From NCBI GenBank assembly GCA_032718865.1, contig JALUTQ010000005.1:2170001-2234000 (forward strand): a stretch of DNA of 64,000 nt, given 5' to 3'. This DNA comes from Tilletia caries. Lineage: Eukaryota > Basidiomycota > Exobasidiomycetes > Tilletiales > Tilletiaceae. The notes below the pieces were generated by a model. The model saw only the letters and a list, made by a program, of their open reading frames with translations. It was not told where the DNA came from and did no database searches. Made by a program: the position numbers and the translations under genes. This document shows, in pieces, positions 45,290-56,757 of the stretch; position 1 is the stretch's first letter, and every line of letters starts with the position of its first letter.

Positions 45290-47859
45290 ATGTCAGAGAA
45301 CAACACTTGGAAACCGTTCTTGTTCTCCTTCAACAGTACGACCCTCATCAGCACCCCTGTATACTGAGCGGACTGTATACTGAAGATGAGCGAAAGTCGT
45401 TCTGCTTCTGCGGGCATTCTACCAGCCAAAGGTTCGTTCTTGAGCTCAAGTTTCCAGCTCTTCTCGTCGAAATCCCAAGGCTCAATTGGTCTTCTCCCTT
45501 CCCACAAAGCCAGGTCTGAGCGAGCCTCAAATCCGGACATTTCTGCTTTCGATTCTCCCAGAGATCAACAAGGGTCATAACAAGCCTGCGTTCTACGGCA
45601 ATCTGCAGCGTTTGGACTCGTACGTTCTTGAACATTCAAGTCGAGTGGTGAGTGCCTTAGCTTCAATGAAAAGGTTCGAAAGATAGGCTGACAAGTCGCG
45701 AGTCGCCCCTTCACAGCGTATCGCGGTAGTGCCGACCAGGCCAGAACTTCCAATTGGATCTGCAACCACACTTCTGAAGGAACAGGCGGAAGATGTCTGG
45801 AGCATCGGCTTGCTCAGCCTTGCACTCTTTTGCGGCATGAGGACCCCAATTGGCGGTATCTTCGGATCGCTGTTGAAAGAGGGCAACCTGAGCGGTCTGG
45901 GTCCTGAAGACGCTGATCTCGAAGCGGAGCTATTCGACATCATTGCCAGCTTACGACAGAGTGAAGACCTTACCCTCTTCGGACCGGCGTCTCAGTCAAA
46001 TATGCCACATATGTCAAGGCACTTTGCAGAGCTCCTTGTGCAAGTTTTACAATCTGTAAGTACAAAATTTCGACATATGTATGCGTATGCACTCGAACGA
46101 TTTCGCTCACTTTCTTCTCTTGCAGGATTGGAGGAACAGGCCCTGCGCAAAGGATCTGCTCGATGGCGAATTTTCGTTTTTGCACGCACATCGGACTTCA
46201 GCTAGCCTTCCTGCAACTCTCTTCCCAGTACAGCGCCCTTTCCGACGGCGGACTTCTGCTCCGCCAGCGGAATCTGCAGGATTGGAAGGCGAAGACTCGG
46301 CTTGGTCGCGACTACGCGAAGCGGAGACTTCCTTTGGCCACAGACAACCGACCCGGTCTCGAGTGAGCGTTCCTTTGTCGACTCCGCCGCAAAAGAACGT
46401 TCTACCCAAGCTTCCGGCACGATACCACAAGGACGCCCTTTCTCAGCGAAGGGGTCGCACCCCTTTGCAGGACATCAGCAATCTCGCTCAGGGTGACATC
46501 ACAGTCGAGCCTCAACAAAGAGATCCATTTCAATCGCCACAATGGAGGGACGATACCACTATCTTGGAGGACGAAGAATCACCCATCGCGCGCACGTCAA
46601 AGCGTGGGCAGCACTTCTATGCCTTATCCAAGCTCTCTCAGCATGTGCGATCCGGTCAAAGGCAAGAACTAACCGAGCACATCGACGAACTGCCTTGCCC
46701 TCCGAAAACGAGTCCCCGAATTGCAAAGGAGCGACAACCCCTCACGATCCCACCTGAGTACCGCTACTCGAGTTCCAGACGTGCAAGTATGGATATTCGT
46801 CCAGTCTTAAACAAAGCTCGGGCAAAGGAGCGCGCGGATCCAGACATGTCGACCTGGAGTGAATCTGACACCGACCACGACCACAGTGACGAGGCACACC
46901 AGCTCTCAAGCTCTCCGAAAACTCGTTCGACTGCCGCGAAAAGCCCACGTCGCAGTCCACCACGAGACATGGACAAAGCGGAAAGCTCGACACCCATGCA
47001 GTCGACTCCACCACGACCAGTTCGGAAGGAAAAACAGAAGTCACCAATCACAAAGTCTTTGCAGACACCGGCGGGCCCTACCCTCGCTCAAAAGCGGCTG
47101 GTACGAAGAGCGCTAGGATCGCCTGAAATAGATGCGCCGTGGAGTAAGGAACGCACGTCGAGGCGTTCAGACAAGTCAAGCACGAATGGAGACTCTCGAA
47201 CCCTCGTCAGCGCTAAGCGTGAGCGCTTCGCAACACCTGGAAGCGATGACAACGCAGAGCAGTACGCTACCGGCGGCAAAGCGAAGGATTTCATTACCCC
47301 CGCCCGGGTTCCCAAATCAGGAAGTGGCATGGTAGCCTCCGCTACACAATCAACTATATTTCCAGAATCGCCGTTCTCCTGCGCTGGCTCAAGCGAACCG
47401 CCACCGTTGCTCGACCTACGCGGACTGGAAGGCATCAGACAGCGGACTCGATACGGGAAGATCTACGTTCTTCCCAACGCAGACGAATCCACTCGGAGTC
47501 AGGCACAGAGAAGGGCGCAGAAGATCCGACTGGTCAAAAAGACGGTCTTCATCGCATTGAGAGGGGAGGGAAGGGGGGTGGGCATCCAGGCCGACATCGA
47601 GACCGTAAGCTCAAAGACGACATCAGCCTGGGCGCTGCCTACGATCACAGTCTCTCTAGGCGCACTGCAGCCGAGCGGCCAGGCTTCGGACGTTCCTGGT
47701 CGACTTGAGAACTGGCAGTCGTGGAAACTCAATTTGGAACGGAAGGAAGGAGAAGATGAAGAGGACGGTCCACCGGACTGGGTGCTTCGTGTGTATGCGC
47801 ACATCTGTCGCTGGGCTCAAAGGCGGAGGCAAGATCTTCTGCGACGAGTTCACGCGTAG
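45290..47859 (+). CDS. Degenerate kinase-like protein, possibly polo-family (PLK4-like); 5' end unresolved
   Basis: The firm part is exons about 45480-45647, 45717-46055 and 46126-47859, with GT-AG introns. It reads as a protein-kinase C-lobe: PGLSEPQIRTFLLSIL for the E helix, FYGNLQRLDSYVLEHSSRVRI where HRDLKxxN...VKI is expected, then AEDVWSIGLLSLALFCG for the F helix and DWRNRPCAKDLL for the last helix. The catalytic HRD Asp, the DFG and most of the activation loop are missing, so no activity is expected. The ~400-residue tail is Arg/Ser-rich and ends in a compact domain (GLEGIRQRTRYGKIYVLPN) recalling the first polo box of PLK4; this is tentative. Upstream, kinase-like sequence continues in another frame (about 45280-45450). 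It could be joined by an unseen splice, or the gene could be frameshifted. Confidence 0.55.
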
Positions 47860-48042
47860 CCGCGGGAATTTTATCGTCGATTTCATTGATTGACTGATGT
47901 GTCTCGTCTGTCGTTTATCCATCATTCATACCCATCAAGCCATACAATCAATTGCTCAGATCCTTGTCGTGACAGACTGCCCATACATATGTGCCTCAAC
48001 GGCCCAACCCTCGCACCGAGCCTTGGATCAACCGCGACGCTC

Positions 48043-50569
48043 TCAGATCGTGTCCATCGTCTGCTCCATTGATTTCGACGCCGCCTCCTCCGGCTGGGTC
48101 GCAGATACGGGCGCTGAGCCGCTCAGGCGTTGTCGTTGTGGGTGCCCCTTCACGATTAGAAACGTGTCGCGTCCACCTTCGGCACTCACATGGACGTCCG
48201 GTCCGAATGACGTGGTGCAGGCTTGATGTCCAGGCAGGTGGTCATCGCCGTGACCAGTCGCAGGTATATCCGAGCTGCTTTTGCTGTCATCACTGATATA
48301 TGATCGCGCCTCTGACGTTCCTCCAGGAAGTACCTCAGTTAATGTCGTCCCGGCTGGTGTGGACAGAGTTCGTAATCGTCCAGCCAAAGCAGACTTTCGG
48401 TACCCAGCACCTCGCTGCCAAGCGGTAGAGAATTTATCCCGACCGGGCAACGTCCAGTTTCGCGCTGGAGAAGAGTTCAGACCTGGCGGAGGCATAGCGG
48501 GAGATTGTGGTGGACTGCAGACTGAGTTACTATGGTCGTCGACGCTTATAATCGTGCTAAGCCGTGGCTCCAACCATTTCTCGCTGCGGAGCAGTGCTCG
48601 GCCAGGGACAACCACAGGCGCGCGTGTTGACTTCGAAGCAGAGACGACGACTTCTTGGAGTATGCCAGGCTGTACGTCGCCGTCCTGCATTCCGCGAAGA
48701 GATCGGAGCTGGAGTTGTTGGGATCGGCTGCAGATTTCCGACGTGATCCTTGCGGTACGAAAGGCGGTGAATAGACAACACATCTGATACGGCAGAGGGA
48801 GCCGTTGAGCGACGTTGTTTAAATATGTCAATGGACCGCAGCGTGAGCCGAAAGAGACAAGAAAACTTACCATCTGCATCATGAACAAACATCTCCCGGC
48901 CGGTGCTCCCGTAAAGCCCAGGAAGGCTTGATTTAAGACAGAGCTTACTGCAGATTCATCAGAACAGAGATGAGCCCCCTGATGAACGCAACTGTCGATT
49001 GGAAACGGTGTGCTTACCGATGCCGATCGAACTGCCTATAACCAACACGACTAAAGCCTGTTGGGCCCTGCGTTCCAGCTCACGGACGCCGGAAGCCATG
49101 TCGATGAAGCCATCGTCTCGAAGATGATGGTCCGCGCCGATGCTAGTCAGCGCCCGTCCAGCACTGAGTCGTGCAATCGCACCGAGGTTGAGAATGACGA
49201 GAAGGGCAACGTTCAGCGCGCTGGCGAGGCGCATCAAGATGTAGGCGGCCTCGGCAGTGGATCGAAACATGATCAAGATACGCCCGATGGCCTCTGTGAT
49301 ACCGCCAGCGTAGACGAGCATGCAGATATACACGTGGACCCATGGCGAGCGAAAGGGAGGGCCACAGTAGTCTTCCAGTCGTCTTCTCTCCCTTCCGAAG
49401 TGTGCTGAAGTGTGGTACGCTCTGCGAAATGTACTCGATCGAACTGAGTTCCGTGCGGCGATGTAGCGAATTTGTGGGCCCGAATATGGAAGCGTGATGG
49501 TGCGATCTTCCAGAACAAACTCGGTCGAAGTCGGTCTCTTCTCCTTGTCGTTGTCGGTGTCGCAAGCAATCGACCGGTTGGCCGTCAGTACGGAAGGACA
49601 GGAGCTCGGGTGACGTCGAAAAGAGGTGTAGCCGAAAGTCGAGCACGTTGGGGACGTTGGGGACGTCTCCACGTTCGCTCCGCTCGCTCCATCTCCTTCC
49701 GCAACCCGCCAGATCCAGAGGGTAAGGGAAGCAATTCCACCTGCCGTCAGGATAGCGGAAAGTGTGCCCATCGGCACGTGTTGCGTTCCGATCGTCGCTC
49801 GGTACTGCGCCATGTCGAGGATGGCAGCCAGGGCGAGAGCCGCGATGGAGAGGGATAGGAGATCATTTGTCCGTGAGAATTCGCGATCCTTGCGAAGCAT
49901 AAAGGTGATGATGGCCCCGATAACGAAGACGAGAAATATGGGTACGGTGCAAGCCAGATTCTTGAAATTGTGAATCTGGACACCGAATTTAGCTATTGCA
50001 GGTAGCTCGAGTGTAAGCCTCTCAACGGGAAGGAGAGCATCGCCGAGAAGTAGCGGCGCGGCTGTCGATGGTACTTGTGTGATAGACGCGGATATAATCG
50101 TTGATGGTGCAGAGGAATTGACAGGTGCTACACCAGGCCAAGCAAGGAATGCCGCGTCCAAATCTGGCTGTTCGAAATCCCGACCCACGATCTTCGAGGC
50201 GGGGAGTCGCCTGAAAAGCTCGGTCCAGTTCACCCACCGCTCTTGTTGCACCAGTGCCATGTTGGATTCGTCAATGGTTACGAACGTATCCGGTGCCCTC
50301 CAACGCGCAGGTTGTTTCCTACGCAAAACACGTTCGCCGTTAAGCTCGTACACCCAGGGAAATGCTTGACACTTGATAGCGGTAAAAACCTGGATTGGGG
50401 CAAAGCAAAAAAATGGGTGAGAAGGGAGGGAAGAAAAAAGTCATGGAGGGGGACGGGGTGCTGGGGACGTGGGTTTCTGCTGAAGGTGACCCAGATGAAG
50501 AGATCAGCTCTGCCTTCTGCAATCCAGCCGTACGAGTATCGCGGCTCGCATCACGCAACCATGGCCCAT
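48043..50569 (-). CDS. Multi-TM membrane protein with signal peptide, unknown family
   Basis: Model on the minus strand: 50569-50534, 50389-49018, 48947-48871 and 48783-48043 (741 aa). The first exon is short and tentative, but joining it gives MRAAILVFTAIKCQAFPW, a good signal peptide, in frame. A lumenal region of ~140 residues follows, then about six or seven membrane spans: LACTVPIFLVFVIGAIITFM, LLSLSIAALALAAILDMA, LSAILTAGGIASLTLWIW, VHVYICMLVYAGGITEAIG, ALNVALLVILNLGAIARL, and one more across the exon 2-3 junction (VVLVIGSSIGIVSSVL). The tail of ~240 residues is Ser/Pro-rich and soluble. An extracellular domain plus seven helices would resemble a receptor-like topology. I do not recognise the family. 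Confidence 0.68.
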
Positions 50570-51342
50570 GGGCGCTCGAAAGTGGCGCTCATCATAGTCG
50601 CCCAGATGCCGCCGTTCCTGGGTTTGCTCAGAAATGGGCCCCCGGAAACATCGACATCAGTAGTCAGAAAATCAGAAAGTCAGAATGTACATGTGGTCAG
50701 GGACTTGAACTGGCCATGAGGGCCGGCCCTGAGCAAACCTCATAAGGTCAACTCAACTCATCATGGAGGCAGATGGGGAAAGAAAGAAAGGAAATGAAAG
50801 AGATAGCAGAGGAAGGACCCTGTCGTTAGCCAAGCCGCAAGCGTGCACAATGCTCCACGGGCCACGGATGGACCGAAGCTAACAACCCATGAACTCACCT
50901 GTCTCTGCGATGAGAAGCGAAGGGCGAGTCGGGTGTTCCTTGAGGACTCTGGCTTGCTTTGAGGGACTTTGGGAATGACTTGTAACCAGATGAAACGTGA
51001 ATTGAGTGACGTTGCGGAAGCCGACTTGCGTTCCGCTTCATCACCGCATCACCTCCCGAAGCCGAAATCTAGGCTTCCCAACTTCCTGACCTTCTGCCTT
51101 CTGTTTTCTGCCTTCTGTCTTCTGCGTGCATGCGAAAAAAGAAAAAAAGAAAAAAACGAGATGGAAATACCTTTTCAGCAGAAATGGGTTTGATCAGATC
51201 AGATGGTACACACATAGCACAAGGGAGGACAGAGGGAGACCGGGAGAGGCGGGAAGAGAAGGGAGGGGAGCTTTGCTGCAGGAGGAGAAACCGCGAATAG
51301 TAAATCGAGACCGGGATGAGAGCACCTGTACCTCATTTTCAC
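50570..51342. other. Intergenic region upstream of the multi-TM gene
   Basis: 773 bp with no supported gene. It holds TCTTCTGCCTTCTG pyrimidine repetition near 51086-51122 and an A-rich stretch near 51133-51158. Confidence 0.5.
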
Positions 51343-54136
51343 TCAGTGCTCGACATCTTCCCAGCCACGACCGACGGTGTGGCTCAGGTCGGCCTCGGTC
51401 ACGTTCTTGGAGGCGGAGAAGTAGCCAGCTTGGATCTTGGCGTCGATCTCGACGCGAGAATCAGCTGCAAAAGGACAGACCACGCGAATCGGATGTAAGT
51501 TTGTCAGTTACGTGCTGGAGAGTGGGGGCGCGGGACGCGTTGCGTTACGCTGCGTTTCGGTCGGACTCACTTGGAATGAGCTCCTCAGGAATCTCGTATC
51601 GCTGAGTACCCGAACAGAAATGATCAGTGATAACTCTCACAACGCAATCGCGGCAAAGTGGACGTCTATACTCACCCTCACGATCGGAATCCCCGAGTTG
51701 ACAATAGCATCGTGCTTCATGTCAGACATACTGATCATGTTGTCGATTCGCTTGATGCCGAGCCAGCTACAGGTGCATGACACAGGGAGGCCGATGAGCA
51801 GTGCGACAACACATTCACAGAAGGAACGTAGTGCAGAACTCACTGCAGCATATCAGGCATGAGAGCTTGGAATCGCATGTCCTTGACACCGGCTATGTTT
51901 TCCGTGCGCTGTGGTCAGAAAACGTTCGCGCAGCAGAGGAATGGGTCAGTCACTATACGGATAAGCATCACAAATCGACGTCCGAGATGCTCACCTTGAA
52001 ATACATGCTTGCAGAGTCTGTGCCGCGCTTGCGAGCGTTGTACTGATTCGCGACGTAGGGATGAAGGTTAGACTGTGAGCCCGAGCACATTAGCAAGGGC
52101 GCATGTAGTGAGCCTCATACTCACAACGAGATACTTGATTACCTCTCCGAGCGCTCTGCAAGTCAGATTGTCATGTCATGTCAGAAAGCCGCCTGTCGTC
52201 AAAGAATCAACAACGATCGACTCACCTTCCCTCCTTGCGGAAGTAGATGACCACACCCGATCCTCCGCGCTGGGCGGTCTTGATGGCCTCGATGAGTCCG
52301 AAGAGCAGGTACGGCCGACAGGTGCAGATGTCACTGTCGATTTAATAAGTACAGAGCGCGTCAGTCGAGTCATTCCTTGAGGCCATGGACGCTGCCTGAG
52401 TTGTGGTGCAAAACTCACCTTCCGAACACATCAGAACCGTTGCACTACGCGCAAAGAACGAACCCGAACATGTAAGCTGCCCCTTTCTTTTTCCACTCTC
52501 ATAGTCTCCTGCTCGCGTCGTGACGCGCTGATTGCCGCACATACCTCATCGTGCACTCGTACTGTGACTTCCTTGCTCTCATCCGAAACAAACTTGGGGT
52601 TACCGAAGATGTATGCGGTCAAGCCGCTGATGGGAGGCAAGAATACATTGATGTCGTGCCTCGTCAATAGCTGTGGAGGGCGGACATACAGGTTCAGCAG
52701 GAATTCCATAAACAATGTCGTTAATGATAATAATAAACTCACCTCTGGAACCGATCCGCCGGTCTCTTCGAACAAAGCGCGTCGCAATCCAGCCTCCGTG
52801 ACGCCCAAGCGCTGGGCCACGCCAGGAAGGTACCAAACAGGCTCGACGGCCGCCTTGCTCACATTGATCTCGCACCCGGGATCCTCGTCGGCACTCATCC
52901 CGGGCAACCGCTCGGAACGAACGACAATCTTGCCGTCGATGGGGAGCTTGCCTGCTTTTACTGCCGCGTCGATCTCGGGCATCTTGATGTGCGCTCTGGA
53001 GGAGGAGGGAAGACGACCACCAAAGATTGAGCCCAATTCTGTTTTCTACCCAGAGACAGAGCCGAAGGAAGACGCGTGGGTTATGATGCTTACCTGGTCA
53101 TGGCAATGGTCGGACGGACATCGATGCCTTCGTCCAAGTGATTCTTGAACAATTGAGGCGCGAGATGTCCCCACGGATCGATAGAGACAATCTTCGTCGG
53201 ATCGAACCAGGACGGGTTCGGCAGGATCTCAAACGGCGGCTCGGTATTGGTGTAGTCGGGCCGATGGTTCGGGTCGAGCTGGCCCATCGCTATGGAAAGC
53301 GCACGGTAGATGGCGTAGCTGCCACCATATGCCCCAACAGCGTTCCTGACGCGAATACTGTTAGGATGACGCGAAGCCACAACGGGACCACGTTCGCGCG
53401 GATCCTGCGAGCCTCCGCCCCATCGAAGCGGGAGGGGCCTGATCCCCGTCTGACCCGGGTGGGAGGCAAGAATAATGCGACTGGTGTACTTGCCGCCGAG
53501 CGTGCTCGTGCTGGGCACACTACCGCTTCCTGCGGCGACAGACGAGGCGGAGCCGGCGGAGGTGGAGAGTACGTTGGAGCTACTCTCTGCCGTGTGAGAC
53601 GAGATCGCGGTCAGACCGGATCGGTATGCGCCGGCGCCGGCGCTGCTCCCACCAAGACCAAGCGAGATCGGTACGGGCATGGCGCCTCCCGATTGTCCGG
53701 TCAGGATCGGACTCTTGTTCGTGGGCGTGTTAGTGCTGGTAGGAGGAAGATGGGGGGCAGCAGGATTGCCATCGTTCAGAGGGTGCTCCTCAATCGCGGC
53801 TGATGTCGGTGCCAACGCAGCTGCGCTGACGGGTCTTGCTCCGCCTACTGATAAGCTGCTGAAGGACATGCCCGAAGGGTGGAAAGGCGGGGACGCGCTG
53901 AGCAGGAGACCATCGGAGGTGTGGCCGGGGCTGTGACTGGCGATGGGTTGAAGGCCTGTGCTCTCCCGGCGCGTGCCCGGGAAGAAGCCCTGTCCCTGGA
54001 TGACGGGCGAAGATAGGAGCGTTGCGCCTTGGAGATGGTCCAGCTTTGACTCGAGTACCTGGTTGCGGGTCTTGAGCTCGCCGAGCTCTGCCAGGATCTT
54101 CTCGAGAACAGCGTTAGTCGAAGCGTCGGTCGCCAT
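51343..54136 (-). CDS. URC1: Urc1-like GTP cyclohydrolase II homologue (uracil catabolism)
   Basis: Model on the minus strand with eleven exons: 54136-53094, 52995-52743, 52670-52545, 52444-52419, 52333-52226, 52155-52125, 52042-51995, 51908-51844, 51766-51676, 51601-51571 and 51464-51343 (647 aa). All frames agree. The N-terminal coiled segment (KILAELGELKTRNQVLESKL) and a Ser/Gly-rich linker precede the conserved part, which starts SRIILASHPGQTGIRPLPL. The RibA-like zinc site is kept with exact spacing: Cys475, Cys486 and Cys488 in DECNGSDVFGSDICTCRP. FRKEGRA replaces the RibA QEGRG loop. YNARKRG and HWLGIKRIDNMISMS follow. In Lachancea, Urc1 acts in a non-classical uracil degradation route; the same role is inferred. 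Exon 4 is only 26 nt. Confidence 0.9.
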
Positions 54137-55524
54137 GGTTTCTCGTCTTGCTCAGATAACAGCTGGGTTGGGGTCTGGGGAATCGCGAACGTTCTGCCAT
54201 GATGAGGAGGAGGAGGGGGTCAGCGGTCAGCCTCCTGTGGCAGAGTGTCAGCTCCCGCACGCAGGTCCCACTCACAGACACGGCAGGACAGCGCTGGCAG
54301 AACGACTCTCACGCAGACCAATAGCTCAGCCAGTGATGGTCGCAGCAAAGGGGTCCGCGTCCACCCCACCCACAATCGCACGTCCTTAGCCGGGGCGTGC
54401 AGCGTGCATGGTAGCGGCGATAACCGCACTCCTTACGCACGGTCCATCTACTCATGACTCCCGTCTCCACACGACACCCTATGATCAGTAGAATCTCACC
54501 CTTGTGCCTCAACTTCCCATTGCACGAGTTCGGAGCAGGCCTGGACATCTGAGCTGAGGAGAGGTGTATTTTCGCTTTCCATGAGGGAAGACATGCTTGG
54601 GCGGAAGTGGTGGAGAGGAGGTGAGGACGGGGATGTGGGAAACGGAGGGAGTGAAGTTCGGATCACAGGGAAGGGAGGAGAGGTGAGGGAGAGGGGTAAG
54701 GGTAGATAAGAGATGCAAAAGTCACCAAGAAGGAAATCGAGGGTAGGGGAGACTGCACGAAAGCAGCGGAGGGCGTCGAAAATGGTCTTCTTCGGAGTTG
54801 GACGAAAAATAGGAGCGTCGGTGGGGTGCAGAGTTCGAAGGCGAAACTTGGGCCGGGGGGGGGGGAGGAAGGTGAGGAGGATGAGGTCGCGCCTGACGGG
54901 GTGGAGAAATACGTGTGCAGGGAGAGAGGGACGGCAGAAGGAGGAGCATCGAAGGACGATTCAGTCGGATGAGGGAGTTTGGGACGAAGTTGCACGAGCG
55001 GGAGAAGTAAGGCAGGTTGCTTGAGGAAAAGGAGGTGACGCGTCGCCAGAAAACCGAAGCTTGAGAAAGTCCTTGGGGCGAGGTATGCTGGGTATCGGCG
55101 TGATATGCGGCCCTGACACCCAACCGCTTCGCCATCGTTGATTCCGCTTTCCGCAGCGCTCCGCCGTTCGCTCTTCCGCCTCCGCTCCCCCTCAAAACTC
55201 CGTCGTCGCAAACCGAACAGTATCCTTCTGCCTGATCCACCGAGGAACACCAAATCCACCAGCCCCTTTAGCTTTGATCCTCCGCTCGCGTACCGTAACC
55301 CGTCACGCCGCCTTCAGATTCCTCCATCCCTGACTGATTCTCGCTCTACCGCTCAACGAGGACAGCCATCCCAAATTTTTCGTTGTTTATTTTTCGTATG
55401 TTTCGTCGCTCGCACCGGATCTTCGTAAGGGGCTTCTGACATGGAGTAGAGAAGGGAGGGGAGAGAGAGATAGAGGGAAGAGGGAGGGGGGAATCACAAG
55501 TGGAAGTGGGGATCATCCCCCACA
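54137..55524. other. Upstream region of URC1 and 3' region of ARF1
   Basis: 1.39 kb without a convincing gene. The interval is purine-rich on the + strand from about 54580 to 55070, with a G-run at 54852-54865. Open frames here are composition-driven. Confidence 0.45.

Positions 55525-56757
<1,233 letters not shown>

Noticed and set aside
52043..52090. Earlier acceptor for URC1 exon 7 (adding SNLHPYVANQ)
   Set aside because: The sequence tctaac there looks like the branch point, and the acceptor at 52043 gives the family text LVYNARKRG.
54663..55259. 198-codon minus-strand frame upstream of URC1
   Set aside because: Composition-driven (Ser/Pro/Phe/Arg) opposite a purine-rich tract; no motif.
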